Source: UBA5078 sp040384465
GTDB lineage: Bacteria > Pseudomonadota > Gammaproteobacteria > Pseudomonadales > Pseudohongiellaceae
Reading direction: 5' to 3'
NCBI GenBank assembly: GCA_040384465.1
Contig: JAZKJF010000001.1
Location: 62,001 to 126,000, forward strand
DNA length: 64,000 nucleotides
Positions 51,780 to 62,200 of the stretch are shown piece by piece (positions within the stretch are counted from its first letter, which is position 1; the number at the start of each line of letters is the position of its first letter). The notes under the pieces are model-generated. The model was not told the DNA's origin and ran no database searches. It saw only the letters and a list, made by a program, of their open reading frames with translations. Made by a program: the position numbers and the translations under genes.

Positions 51780-54452
51780 ATGAATAGATCTTTACTGACC
51801 ACCTTGATTCTGTCGAGCCTCGCTTCGACCGCTGCCTACGGGCAGAACTTCGTTATCGAAGACATCCAGATTGATGGCCTGCAACGCATATCGTCAGGCG
51901 TCGTGTTTGGTTTGTTGCCTGTCGGTATTGGTGATGAAGTCAGCGATCAGATACCGGCCGATATCATCCGCGCTATTACTGCATCAGAATATTTCGAAGA
52001 AGTAGAGGTGTCGCGCGAAGGTAACGTTCTGTTCATTACGGTGCTTGAACGCCCCTCTGTCAGTGAGATCAATATCACCGGCAACAAAGTATTGAAGACC
52101 GAAGATATTCTGGAAAACATGACCACGGCGGAGATTACCGAAGGCGGTATCTTCACCCGTGCGACGCTGGAAGCGATTCGTCAGGGCATCCAGGAAGTGT
52201 ATTCCGGTCGTGGCCGTTATGGCACCACGGTGGATATCGAAGTGGAGGAGCAGCCTCGTAATCGTGTGGCCATCAACATGACAGTCAACGAGGGCAAAGA
52301 GAGCCGCATCCAGTACATCAATATCGTGGGCAACAACGCGTTTGACGACGAGGAATTGCTGCGTCTGTTCGAGCTTGGCGTGAAGCCTTGGTATTTGCCA
52401 TTGAGCGGTCGCAACAAATATTCGAGCGAGCAGCTGGAAGGTGACATTGAGCGCCTTACCTCCCATTACATGGACAATGGCTATGTCCAATTCAATATCG
52501 ATTCCACACCGATCTCGATTACGCCGGACAATGAACAGATTTACATCACGATCAATGTGACCGAAGGCGAGAAGTACGTCGTCAATGAAGTCAACCTGGC
52601 GGGGGATCTGGTGAACGCAGAAGCCATCCTCCGTGCTTACACAGTGGTCGCTGCCGGGCAGACGTTCTCACAGGCACTGGTCACTGCCACCGAAGAATAC
52701 ATGACGCAGGTGTTGGGGAATTTTGGCTACGCTTTCGCGGAAGTGAACGGCGTGCCCGAGATCAACGACGAAGACAAAACTGTGGATGTGACTTTCTTCG
52801 TGGAGCCGGGCAACCGGACCTATGTGAATCGCGTCAATTTTGTCGGCAATTCAGCGACGGCAGACGATGTGCTGCGGCGCGAAATGCGACAACTGGAGGG
52901 TTCGCCTGCTTCGAGCCAACAGATCGAACTATCGAAAGTGCGTCTGGAACGGCTGGGCTATTTCTCGACCGTGGAAGTGGAGACGATTGAACTTCCTGGC
53001 ACGGAAGATCAGGTCGACGTGGAGTACACCGTCGAAGAGCAGAATTTCAGCAACATCTCTTTCAGTGTTGGCTCCGGTGGTGGGGGTGACTTCTTCATAA
53101 GTTCGTCTCTCGAAGCACAAAACTTTCTCGGCACCGGACGCACGGTCGGCGTTGGCATCAACAAGAGTACGTTCCAGAAGAGTCTGAATTTCAATTACCT
53201 CGATCCGTATTTCACGGCAGATGGAGTGAGCAGGGGTTTCAACGTCTTCCTGCAGGAAGAAGAGTCTCCCTTCAACATTGCCAGCTTCTCGACCAAGTCT
53301 TACGGCGGCTCGTTCAACTTTTCGTATCCGATCAGTGAAGTGCAACAGATTGGCTTCAATATCGGCTATACCCATACTGAACTCAGCTCCGGTGGATTTT
53401 CCGTACAGGAAATTGAATCGAGTCCCCAGTTCTTCGAAGGCATTGACCGCTACATCATCACGGCCCCCAACGCCAATCCCTTCGACGCCCCTGTCGTTGA
53501 CGGTGTGACAGAGCTGGTCTCGACTTTGCCGTCGGAATATCAGGGATTGAATCCTGATAAAGGTTTTATCGACCGTCACGGTTCGGACTTCGACAACATC
53601 ACCTTCTCAACGAACTGGTTGCGCAGTACCTTGAACAGAGGGCAGTTGCCGACTGATGGTACATTCCAGCAATTGTCGTTTGAAGTGACGGTACCAGGCA
53701 GTGACCTGGAATATTACAAGTTCAATTACTCCGGTCAGTTCTACAGACCTCTGCTGGGGGACTGGGTCTTGGCCGGGCGTGTCAACCTTGGTTATGGCGG
53801 TGGCTATGGCAATACGGAAGGCTTGCCATTCTTCCAGAATTTCTTTGCCGGTGGCCTTTCTGCCAACGGGATCGTGCGAGGTTTTGAAGAAAACAGTCTC
53901 GGTCCGCGCAGCACTGACCCGCAGCGTTTCCTCACTGGCTCAAGCAGTCTGCTCAAAGATGAGAACGGCAACATCATTCGTGATGAGAGTGGTATGGCTG
54001 CTGTCGATCCGAATCTCTTTGGCTACCTGACCGAGGAAGTCGTCGACGCCAACGGCAATAAGGTGCTGGATGCCAATGGCAATCCGCAGCTTAAACTGGC
54101 CGTGGAGAGCGTGGCGTTGAATCAGGAATTAGACGCTTTTGGGGGTAATATATTGACCACCGGTAGTGTAGAATTGCTCTTTCCTTTGCCCTTTGTCACC
54201 GACAGAAGCAGAGTGCGTTCATCGCTTTTCGTTGACGCAGGTAATGTTTTTTCGTCAAATTGCACTCAAAGACAAAGTCTGCTGAACAATTGCAGCAACT
54301 TCGATGTGGGTGAGTTCAGGTATTCAGCAGGCGTCAGTGTGACCTATTTGTCGCCTTTCGGTCCGCTGACGTTTTACCTCGCGAAACCATTCACTCGCAA
54401 TGAGAACGACGAAGAAAAGAGCTTCGATTTTACAATTGGTGCAGGCTTCTAA
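51780..54452 (+). CDS. bamA: Outer membrane protein assembly factor BamA
   Basis: The central Omp85 insertase of 890 residues. A Sec signal ends near residue 20 (AAYG/Q). Five POTRA domains cover about residues 22-430 (FVIEDIQIDGLQRI, then several VNEV-type repeats). The 16-strand barrel domain follows, ending in the aromatic DFTIGAGF. The diagnostic VRGF of loop 6 is in NGIVRGFEENSLGPRS. Loop 6 is about 75 residues long here, with two ANGN repeats, longer than the E. coli loop, which partly explains the greater length (E. coli 810). It follows rseP and precedes skp, the standard order. Confidence 0.96.
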   Translation: MNRSLLTTLILSSLASTAAYGQNFVIEDIQIDGLQRISSGVVFGLLPVGIGDEVSDQIPADIIRAITASEYFEEVEVSREGNVLFITVLERPSVSEINITGNKVLKTEDILENMTTAEITEGGIFTRATLEAIRQGIQEVYSGRGRYGTTVDIEVEEQPRNRVAINMTVNEGKESRIQYINIVGNNAFDDEELLRLFELGVKPWYLPLSGRNKYSSEQLEGDIERLTSHYMDNGYVQFNIDSTPISITPDNEQIYITINVTEGEKYVVNEVNLAGDLVNAEAILRAYTVVAAGQTFSQALVTATEEYMTQVLGNFGYAFAEVNGVPEINDEDKTVDVTFFVEPGNRTYVNRVNFVGNSATADDVLRREMRQLEGSPASSQQIELSKVRLERLGYFSTVEVETIELPGTEDQVDVEYTVEEQNFSNISFSVGSGGGGDFFISSSLEAQNFLGTGRTVGVGINKSTFQKSLNFNYLDPYFTADGVSRGFNVFLQEEESPFNIASFSTKSYGGSFNFSYPISEVQQIGFNIGYTHTELSSGGFSVQEIESSPQFFEGIDRYIITAPNANPFDAPVVDGVTELVSTLPSEYQGLNPDKGFIDRHGSDFDNITFSTNWLRSTLNRGQLPTDGTFQQLSFEVTVPGSDLEYYKFNYSGQFYRPLLGDWVLAGRVNLGYGGGYGNTEGLPFFQNFFAGGLSANGIVRGFEENSLGPRSTDPQRFLTGSSSLLKDENGNIIRDESGMAAVDPNLFGYLTEEVVDANGNKVLDANGNPQLKLAVESVALNQELDAFGGNILTTGSVELLFPLPFVTDRSRVRSSLFVDAGNVFSSNCTQRQSLLNNCSNFDVGEFRYSAGVSVTYLSPFGPLTFYLAKPFTRNENDEEKSFDFTIGAGF

Positions 54453-54528
54453 GGCAATACAAACACCATTAATATTAAAAGGGCAGCGGTGTTTAATCAT
54501 CGTCTGCCACTGATCTGGAGAGTGAATT

Positions 54529-55041
54529 GTGAAAACAATCAAGAAAGTATTGGTCTGTGCTGGCTTCCTGTTGGCCTCTGGTGCAGTCATGGCGCAACAG
54601 CCGGTTGTGGGTGTCGTCAATCTGGAGCAAGCCTTGTTCAACTCTCAGGCTGCACAAGAATTGCAGGCAGTGATCCAGGAAGAATTCAAAGACGACCAGA
54701 CTCGTGCTGAAACGCTGAACACCGAGCTGACTGCTTTGGTGGAAAAAGCCCAGCGTGATGAATCCATCATGAGTGAAGCTGAAAAGCGCAAACTCAGTTC
54801 TGATGCCCAGGAGAAGCAGGTGCAACTGCAGATGATTTCCGAGCGCGTACAAGCCGCCCTGCAGGAACGTAATCAGGCCTTTATTGACAGCATGCGCGAA
54901 AACCTCAGCGCTGCCATTCAATCAGTCGTGGAAGAAGGTTCCTACAACATCGTTCTCAACGCAGACAGCGTAGCGTTCTTCGACAACGCCTATGATATTA
55001 CCGGGAAGGTAACAGCTAAACTGAATGAGCTGAATCAATAA
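54529..55041 (+). CDS. skp: Periplasmic chaperone Skp (OmpH)
   Basis: A periplasmic holdase of 170 residues that carries unfolded outer-membrane proteins to BamA. A signal peptide covers about residues 1-22 (KTIKKVLVCAGFLLASGAVMA/QQ). The small body domain (VVGVVNLEQALFNS) is followed by a long helical arm at about residues 40-130 and a return strand (YNIVLNADSVAFFDNAYDITGKV). Start is GTG at 54529 right after GAATT. It lies between bamA and lpxD. Confidence 0.93.
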   Translation: MKTIKKVLVCAGFLLASGAVMAQQPVVGVVNLEQALFNSQAAQELQAVIQEEFKDDQTRAETLNTELTALVEKAQRDESIMSEAEKRKLSSDAQEKQVQLQMISERVQAALQERNQAFIDSMRENLSAAIQSVVEEGSYNIVLNADSVAFFDNAYDITGKVTAKLNELNQ

Positions 55042-55066
55042 TTTCCGACCGACAGGTTCTCATCAG

Positions 55067-56098
55067 GTGAGCGCAAAAACCGTCTACACACTTGGTGAAC
55101 TGGCCGAGCTCCTTGAAGTCGAATTGCGAGGAGATCCGTCTCTGTGCGTGGATGGTTTGTCCACGCTCAAGAGTGCTGTGCCGGGGAAATTGAGTTTTTT
55201 GAGCAACCCCCGTTATGTCAGTCAGCTGGCAACCTGCAGAGCCACTGCTGTGATCATCGATCCAGAGCAGGCTCCGGCATGTCAGACAGCGCAGTTGATC
55301 TCTTCCTCTCCTTACGTCACTTACGCAAAAGCATCACAACTGTTTTTGACGGACGAGTTGACCGATGTCGGTATTCACCCTTCCGCGACCATTCATCCCA
55401 GCGCTGTGCTGGGTGGCAATGTCACGGTTGGTAGTCATGCCGTCATCGAAGCAGGCGTGGTGATCGGTGAGAACTCTGTGATTGGGGCTGGCACTTATGT
55501 CGGTGCCCGTAGTCGCATAGGACAGGGATGTCGCCTGTATCCCAATGTGACGATTTATCACGATGTCAGTATCGGTGATCGTGCGGTGATTCACTCCTCT
55601 GTTGTGGTGGGGGCTGACGGATTCGGATTTGCTTTTGATGGACGACGTTCACTCAAAATTGCCCAGCTCGGTGGAGTGTCTATTGGTGACGATGTCGAGA
55701 TAGGTGCCGGGTCAACCATTGACCGTGGTGCGCTGGACGACACCCTTATCGGACACGGGGTCAAAATTGATAATCAGGTGCAAATTGCCCACAACTGTGT
55801 GATTGGCGAGCACACGATTATTTGCGGATGCAGCGCGATTGCCGGCAGTACGACAATCGGGCGCTACTGCACGATCGGTGGTGCGGTCGGCATTATCGGT
55901 CATCTGCAGATTGCGGACAAAGTCATGATCAGTGCCATGTCGCTTGTCAGCCAGTCCATCGCCGAACCTGGTATCTATTCATCAGGAACGGGATTGCTGG
56001 AATCCAAGGAATGGAAAAGAAATATTGTGCGCTTCCGTCAGCTTGATGACATGGCAAAACGATTGCGGGAATTGGAAAAAATCACGCTGGGAAAATAG
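55067..56098 (+). CDS. lpxD: UDP-3-O-acylglucosamine N-acyltransferase
   Basis: The third step of lipid A synthesis, 343 residues; it adds the N-linked hydroxyacyl chain. The N-terminal uridine-binding domain (LGELAELLEVELRGDP, LSFLSNPRYVSQL) precedes a left-handed beta-helix of hexapeptide repeats, about residues 100-300 (IHPSATIHPSAVLGGNVTVGSHAVIEAG and following). The catalytic His region is QIAHNCVIGEHTII. A C-terminal helix carries the trimer. Start is GTG at 55067. Confidence 0.96.
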   Translation: MSAKTVYTLGELAELLEVELRGDPSLCVDGLSTLKSAVPGKLSFLSNPRYVSQLATCRATAVIIDPEQAPACQTAQLISSSPYVTYAKASQLFLTDELTDVGIHPSATIHPSAVLGGNVTVGSHAVIEAGVVIGENSVIGAGTYVGARSRIGQGCRLYPNVTIYHDVSIGDRAVIHSSVVVGADGFGFAFDGRRSLKIAQLGGVSIGDDVEIGAGSTIDRGALDDTLIGHGVKIDNQVQIAHNCVIGEHTIICGCSAIAGSTTIGRYCTIGGAVGIIGHLQIADKVMISAMSLVSQSIAEPGIYSSGTGLLESKEWKRNIVRFRQLDDMAKRLRELEKITLGK

Positions 56099-56165
56099 TC
56101 CTTGCCCAGCCGTGACTGCGATACCCAATAAGCATAACAGGACACCTGTTTCAGGAATAAAGACA

Positions 56166-56612
56166 ATGATGAATGTAGAAGAAATTAAGGAATATCTGCC
56201 CCAGCGCTACCCATTTCTGTTTGTGGACAGAGTGGTGGAGCTTGAGCTGGGCAAGCGGATTCTTGCCTACAAGAATGTCACCGTGAATGAAGAGTTTTTT
56301 CAGGGACATTTCCCCGGCAAACCCATTATGCCAGGGGTTCTCATTATTGAAGCGCTCGCACAGGCGGCTGGTGTCCTCGGATTCAAAAGTCAGGAAAAAA
56401 AACCAATCGATGGTTTCCTGTATTACTTTGTCGGTGCTGATGAAGTGCGACTGAAACGTCCGGTGGTGCCGGGTGATCAGTTGATGCTGGAGGCCACCAT
56501 AATTGCCGCCAAGCGTGGCTTGTATAAATTCGCCTGTCGCGCGTCGGTTGGCAACGAACTGGTGGGTGAAGCCATTATCATGTGTGCGGAAAGGAAAAAC
56601 GAAATTGATTGA
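56166..56612 (+). CDS. fabZ: 3-hydroxyacyl-ACP dehydratase FabZ
   Basis: A hot-dog dehydratase of 148 residues in fatty acid elongation, sited between lpxD and lpxA as usual; it competes with LpxA for hydroxyacyl-ACP. Active-site His lies in LPQRYPFLFVDRV and the Glu in PIMPGVLIIEALAQAAGVL. GHFPGKP is conserved. Start is ATG 56166 (a second ATG is adjacent) after AGGAATAA. The frame is open further up inside lpxD without homology. Confidence 0.97.
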   Translation: MMNVEEIKEYLPQRYPFLFVDRVVELELGKRILAYKNVTVNEEFFQGHFPGKPIMPGVLIIEALAQAAGVLGFKSQEKKPIDGFLYYFVGADEVRLKRPVVPGDQLMLEATIIAAKRGLYKFACRASVGNELVGEAIIMCAERKNEID

Positions 56613-57375
56613 TTCGCGAGCCATCATAGACTCGAGTGCACGACTGGCTGCTGGCGTCAGCGTCGGCCCTTGGAGCATTATTGGTCCAGGTGTCGAGATA
56701 GGCGAGGGCACACAGATTGCCTCTCACGTCGTTATCAAATCCAACACCCGGATTGGCAGTAATAACACGATTTATCAATTCGCTTCGGTGGGTGAAGACC
56801 CGGCAGACAAAAAGTTTGCCGGAGAAGAGACCTGGCTGGAAATTGGTTCAGGCAACATTATCCGCGAAGGCTGTACCCTGCACAGAGGCACCGGTTTCGG
56901 CGGCAACTATACGCGCATTGGCAACGATAACCTGCTGATGCCTTACGTGCATGTGGCGCATGACTGTATCGTTGGCAACCACACTATCTTCGCGAATAAC
57001 GTGGGGATATCAGGACACGTGGAAGTGGGCGACTGGGCAGTTCTGGGCGGCTATGCTGGGGTGAATCAGTTCCTCAAGATTGGTGCTCACGCCATGATCG
57101 GTGGCATGACGCATGTCAGCAATGACGTGCCAGCCTTTATCATTGTCAGCGGGACACCGCCAGAGGCACGCAGCATCAATGCCATTGGTCTGGAGCGTCG
57201 TGGCTTTGACAAGGACACCATCCAGTTGATCCGTCGCGCCTTCAAGATTCTTTACAAGAAAAACCTGACGCTACAGGAAGCCATCGAACAGTTGGGACCT
57301 CTCGCGCAGGAGAATGCCCAGATTCGCTTGTTTCTGGACTCCATTCAGTCCTCCACCCGGGGAATTCAGCGCTGA
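56605..57375 (+). CDS. lpxA: UDP-N-acetylglucosamine O-acyltransferase LpxA (TTG start)
   Basis: The first enzyme of lipid A synthesis, 256 residues; it adds a 3-hydroxyacyl chain to UDP-GlcNAc. Hexapeptide repeats run from IDSRAIIDSSARLAAGVSVGPWSII. The catalytic His is in PYVHVAHDCIVGNHTIF, and the C-terminal helical part includes LERRGFDKDTIQLIRRAFKILYKKNLTLQEAI. No ATG or GTG fits. TTG at 56605 stands 9 bases after AAAGGAAA and opens directly on the conserved N-terminus, so I chose it. It overlaps the fabZ stop by 8 bases. An N-terminal extension inside fabZ is the alternative but has no homology. Confidence 0.95.
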   Translation: MIDSRAIIDSSARLAAGVSVGPWSIIGPGVEIGEGTQIASHVVIKSNTRIGSNNTIYQFASVGEDPADKKFAGEETWLEIGSGNIIREGCTLHRGTGFGGNYTRIGNDNLLMPYVHVAHDCIVGNHTIFANNVGISGHVEVGDWAVLGGYAGVNQFLKIGAHAMIGGMTHVSNDVPAFIIVSGTPPEARSINAIGLERRGFDKDTIQLIRRAFKILYKKNLTLQEAIEQLGPLAQENAQIRLFLDSIQSSTRGIQR

Positions 57376-57425
57376 CGTCGAGTTGGGCGTCTGGAACCTG
57401 GAATCTGCACAACAGGGAGCGACAA

Positions 57426-58634
57426 TTGCGTATTGGCATGATTGCAGGGGAGACCTCCGGGGATATTCTCGGTGCTGGTTTGATGCAGGCCATTCTGCGC
57501 GTCTGTCCGCAGGCACGCTTCGAGGGAATCGGTGGGCCACGCATGCTGGCCCTCGGTTTTCACAGCTTCGTGCCTATGGAGCGCTTGTCGGTGATGGGTT
57601 TCATCGAGCCCTTGGGCCGTCTTCCCGAATTGCTGCGGATCAAGAAGAACCTCGAAACTCATTTCATCGCGTCACCTCCCGATGTTTTCGTCGGCATCGA
57701 TTCTCCCGGCTTCAATCTGCGCATCGAGAAGGTGCTGCACGATAATGGTATTCGCACTGTCCATTACGTGAGCCCCAGCGTCTGGGCCTGGGGTCAGAAG
57801 CGCATTCACAAGATCGCTCAGGCCGTTGATCTGGTACTGGCCCTGTTTCCATTCGAGACCGCAATCTACGCTCAGCACAATGTGCCCGCCCGTTTCATAG
57901 GCCACCCTCTAGCCGACACCATCGAGATCTGCGCCGACGACGAAGCGCGTCAGCAACAGGTGCGTGCCGAGTTGGGAATCTCCGGCACGGGCAAGGTGAT
58001 TGCGTTGATGCCAGGCAGTCGGCGCGATGAGATCAGGCGTCTCGGAGCAGTGTTCTTCGCCACGGCGCAGCGCTGTCTGGAGCGTGATCCGCAACTGCAA
58101 TTCGTGATTCCCTGTGCCAATGCTGAGCGGCGTACCCAGGTTGAGCACATGCTCAGTGACGCTGGTATGACGCCGCAGCTCCGCCAGGCTTTCATGATTC
58201 TGGACGGACGTTCCCATGACGCCATGCTGGCGGCCGATGTGGTCTTGCTGGCGTCCGGTACGGCGACCCTGGAAGCCATGTTGCTCAAACGGCCGATGGT
58301 GGTGTGTTACAAGCTGGCGCCACTGACCTATGCGCTGGCGTCACGAATGTTGAAGGTGCCTTATGTAGCGCTGCCCAATCTGCTGGCAGGCGAGCGTCTG
58401 GTGCCCGAATATCTGCAAGACCAGGTGACGGTTGAGAATCTGCAGCAGGAATTGTTTGCCTTGCTGGGGGATGCGGCACAGCGTCAGCGTCTGGCGGAGC
58501 GTTTTGGTGCCATTCACCTGGACATCCGTCGTGATGCCAGCGCGCAGGCCGCTCAGGCAGTGCTCGGCGTCGCCGGCTATTTGCCTGACAACGAGAATCG
58601 GCACGACAACGAGAATCCCTCATCGTGCAGTTGA
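57426..58634 (+). CDS. lpxB: Lipid-A-disaccharide synthase LpxB (TTG start)
   Basis: A GT19 glycosyltransferase of 402 residues that joins UDP-2,3-diacylglucosamine and lipid X at the membrane surface. Family blocks are IAGETSGDILGAGLM, GIGGPRMLALGFHSF, MERLSVMGFIEPLGRL, IDSPGFNLRIEK, YVSPSVWAWGQKRIHKI, LMPGSRRDEIRRL and LASGTATLEAMLLKRPMVVCYK. Start is TTG at 57426 with AGGGAG upstream; no closer ATG exists before the conserved GETSGD motif. The tail after about 385 has an unusual Asn/Asp-rich stretch. It follows lpxA by 50 bases. Confidence 0.95.
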   Translation: MRIGMIAGETSGDILGAGLMQAILRVCPQARFEGIGGPRMLALGFHSFVPMERLSVMGFIEPLGRLPELLRIKKNLETHFIASPPDVFVGIDSPGFNLRIEKVLHDNGIRTVHYVSPSVWAWGQKRIHKIAQAVDLVLALFPFETAIYAQHNVPARFIGHPLADTIEICADDEARQQQVRAELGISGTGKVIALMPGSRRDEIRRLGAVFFATAQRCLERDPQLQFVIPCANAERRTQVEHMLSDAGMTPQLRQAFMILDGRSHDAMLAADVVLLASGTATLEAMLLKRPMVVCYKLAPLTYALASRMLKVPYVALPNLLAGERLVPEYLQDQVTVENLQQELFALLGDAAQRQRLAERFGAIHLDIRRDASAQAAQAVLGVAGYLPDNENRHDNENPSSCS

Positions 58635-59260
58635 GGTTTCCCTATCCCGGAGTCACCGCTCTGCATGTGGCGGGAGTCGACGAAGTAGGGCGTGGCCCTC
58701 TGGCAGGTGAGGTAGTCGCCGCCGCTGTGATTCTCGATCCACACCGTCCGCTGAACTCGTTGAACGACTCCAAGAAACTGAGTGAGAAACAGCGCGAGCG
58801 CGCCTTTCAGGACATCGTTGCGGGAGCGCTGTGCTATGCTCTGGGCAGGGCCAGTGCTGCTGAAATCGATGCGATCAACATCCTGCAGGCCAGCCTGCTG
58901 GCCATGACCCGGGCGGTGGCGGCTTTGCGTCTGCAACCGGGGTTTGTGTATGTGGATGGGCTGCATTGTCCGCGCTGGCCCTATGCCAGTGCGGCCATCG
59001 TCAAAGGCGATTCCAAGGTTGACTGTATCGCTGCAGCCTCCATCATTGCCAAGGTGACCCGGGACCGCGAGATGCAGGAACTGGACGCCCGCTACCCTGG
59101 TTATGGTTTTGCCGTGCACAAGGGCTACCCCACAGCGGTACACCTGCAGGCCCTGCAATCACTGGGGCCTTGCGAGATACACAGACGCTCATTCAAACCG
59201 GTACAGCAGGTGCTTTCCATCATCACCAACACCAATACCATCGTCAGCGCCACAGAGTAA
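58625..59260 (+). CDS. rnhB: Ribonuclease HII
   Basis: An endoribonuclease of 211 residues that removes RNA from RNA-DNA hybrids and single ribonucleotides. Catalytic acidic residues are in VAGVDEVGRGPLAGEVV (Asp-Glu), VYVDGLHCPRW and KGDSKVDCIAAASIIAKVTRD. Start GTG at 58625 overlaps the lpxB 3' end by 10 bases. The neighbours lpxB-rnhB-dnaE-accA are the standard gammaproteobacterial order. Confidence 0.95.
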   Translation: MQLRFPYPGVTALHVAGVDEVGRGPLAGEVVAAAVILDPHRPLNSLNDSKKLSEKQRERAFQDIVAGALCYALGRASAAEIDAINILQASLLAMTRAVAALRLQPGFVYVDGLHCPRWPYASAAIVKGDSKVDCIAAASIIAKVTRDREMQELDARYPGYGFAVHKGYPTAVHLQALQSLGPCEIHRRSFKPVQQVLSIITNTNTIVSATE

Positions 59261-59273
59261 CGCCAGAGTCATC

Positions 59274-62200
59274 ATGTTTGAAAAATTTGTCCATCTACGA
59301 CTGCACACTGAATACTCCATCGTGGATGGTCTCGTCCGTATCGATGATCTCGCTGCCAGCGTCGCTGCCATGCGCATGCCCGCCGTGGCGATTACCGATC
59401 ACGTTAATCTCTTCGGTCTCATCAAATTTTACAGCGCGGCCATGAAGGCGGGCGTCAAACCTCTGTGCGGTTGCGATGTGCTGGTCGAGAACGAAGACAA
59501 CCCGCAACGGCCGACCCCGCTGGTGCTGCTCGTGAAGAACATGGAGGGCTATCGCAATCTCACCGAGCTGATTTCGCGTGCCTACACGGAGCGCACTACC
59601 GGTAGCGAACTGACTCTCAAACGTGAGTGGGTTCGTCAGCACGCCAATGGGCTGATTGCCCTTTCCGGAGGGCGTTACGGCGAGGTCGGGCGCACGCTTC
59701 TGGAAGAGGGGCAGGGAAAAGCCGCACAGGTGCTCGGGGAGTGGATGCAGTGGTTCCCCGACAGCTTTTACCTGGAGCTGCACCGCTGCGGCCGCGATGG
59801 TGAAGAGAACTACATTGCTGCCGCAGTGCGTCTGGCAGCCACCAGTGCCTGCCCGGTCGTTGCGACCAATGATGTGCGGTTTCTGGTGGCAGAGGATTTC
59901 GAGGCTCACGAAGTGCGGGTCTGCATCAACGAGCGACGTACGCTGGATGACCCCCGACGCTCCCATCACTACACCGAACAACAATATCTGCGCAGTGCGG
60001 CAGAAATGCAGGAACTGTTCAGCGATATCCCCGAAGCCATCGAGAACACGCTGGCCATTGCAATGCGCTGCAATCTCGAACTGGAGCTGGGGAAACCGTA
60101 TCTGCCCAACTACCCGGTGCCTGACAACGTCACAGTAGAGGACTTCTTCCGTCAGGTCAGCAAGGATGGTCTTGAAGTGCGTCTGCAGCGTCTGTACCCC
60201 AGAGACAAGCCGGGTCAGGAGCGAGTGGACGATGCGCAACACGCCGAGATTTGCAGACCCTATTACGAGCGTCTGGACTTCGAACTCAACGTCATCAACC
60301 AGATGGGATTCCCCGGTTACTTCCTGATCGTGATGGAGTTCATTCAGTGGGCGCGGGACAACGGTATTCCTGTTGGCCCGGGACGAGGCTCGGGCGCGGG
60401 TTCTATCGTGGCCTATGCACTCGGCATCACCGATCTCGATCCACTGCGCTACGACCTGCTGTTCGAGCGTTTCCTGAACCCGGAGCGGGTGTCGATGCCG
60501 GACTTCGACGTGGACTTCTGCATGGATGGCCGCGACCGCGTCATTCAGCATGTTGCCGACATGTACGGCAAAGAAGCGGTCTCGCAGATCATCACCTTCG
60601 GCACCATGGCCGCCAAGGCGGTGGTGCGCGATGTGGCGCGAGTGCAGGGCAAGTCTTATGCACTGGCCGACAAACTCTCCAAGCTGATTCCCTTCGAGGT
60701 CGGCATCACGCTGGCAAAAGCGGTGGAGACTGAACCACAGCTCAAGGAATTCATCGACGGCGATGAGGACGCCCAGGAAGTCATGGAGATGGCTTACAAG
60801 CTGGAAGGCCTCACCCGCAACGTCGGCAAGCACGCCGGGGGTGTGGTCATCGCGCCCACCAAGCTCACCGATTTCTCGCCGCTGTACTGCGACGAAAATG
60901 GGGAAGGGCTGGTAACCCAGTTCGACAAGAACGATGTCGAGACAGCGGGGCTGGTGAAATTCGATTTCCTCGGTCTACGTACCCTGACGATCATTGATTG
61001 GGCGATCAAGATGATCAACGCGCAGGAGTTTGCCGGTGCGCCCACTCAGCTCGATATCACCGAGATTCCCCTGGACGACCGGCGCGTCTACGAACTGCTG
61101 CAGCGTGGCGAGACTACCGCAGTATTCCAGCTTGAATCCCGAGGTATGAAAGACCTGATCAAGCGCCTGTTGCCCAGCCGTTTCGAAGACATCATCGCGT
61201 TGGTGGCGCTGTTTCGTCCCGGTCCGCTGCAGTCGGGCATGGTGGACGACTTCATCAACCGCAAACATGGACGGGCGGCGGTGGACTATCCACACCCCGA
61301 TCTGGCGCCTGTGCTCTCCAATACCTACGGCGTGATCCTGTATCAAGAGCAGGTGATGCAGATCGCTCAGGTCCTGGCGAACTACAGCCTTGGTGGCGCT
61401 GACATGCTGCGGCGCGCCATGGGCAAGAAGAAAGCCGAGGAGATGGCCGAGCAGCGGGATGCCTTCATGCAAGGTGCCGCTGAGCGCCAGATCGATGCCA
61501 AGCTGTCCGGTTCGATCTTCGACCTGATGGAGAAGTTCGCGGGCTATGGTTTCAATAAATCGCACTCCGCCGCTTATGCGCTGGTGTCCTACCAGACCGC
61601 GTGGCTGAAGGAGCACTATCCTGCTTACTTCATGGCGGCGGTGTTGTCAGCGGATATGCAGAACACCGACAAGGTGGTGACGCTCATCGAAGAATGTCGC
61701 CTGATGAAACTGCCGCTGGTGGTGCCCGACGTAAACATCGGTGCCTACAATTTCACGGTGAACCAGCAGCATCAGATCGTCTACGGCCTGGGCGCTATCA
61801 AGGGGCTTGGTGAAGGGCCGGTGATGGCCATTATTGCCGCCCGCAAGGCTGGTGGTCCTTTTGTGTCGCTGCTCGATTTCTGTCGTCGTGTCGATGCCCG
61901 GGCGATCAACAAGCGCACACTGGAAGCGCTGATTCGTGCTGGCGCGCTGGACAGCCTGCAGGAAGGCAGCAAGGATCAGGCACGCGCCACGCTGATGGCC
62001 GCGATTCCCGACACCGTACAGGCCGCCGAACAGAGCAGCCGCAACACCGCGATTGGCGTGCAGGATATGTTCGGTGACATCAGCCCGGTGATCGAGCCGA
62101 CACACTCTACGCTCAGCAATCGTTCCGCAGTGCGCCCGTGGAGCGAACAGCACCGTCTCGCCGCCGAACGCGAGACTCTCGGGCTCTATTTAAGCGGCCA

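Noticed and set aside
59295..60833. 512-codon open frame on the minus strand inside dnaE
   Set aside because: It is fully antisense to a certain gene with intact motifs. Long antisense frames are common opposite G+C-rich coding sequence, and its translation shows no recognisable family.
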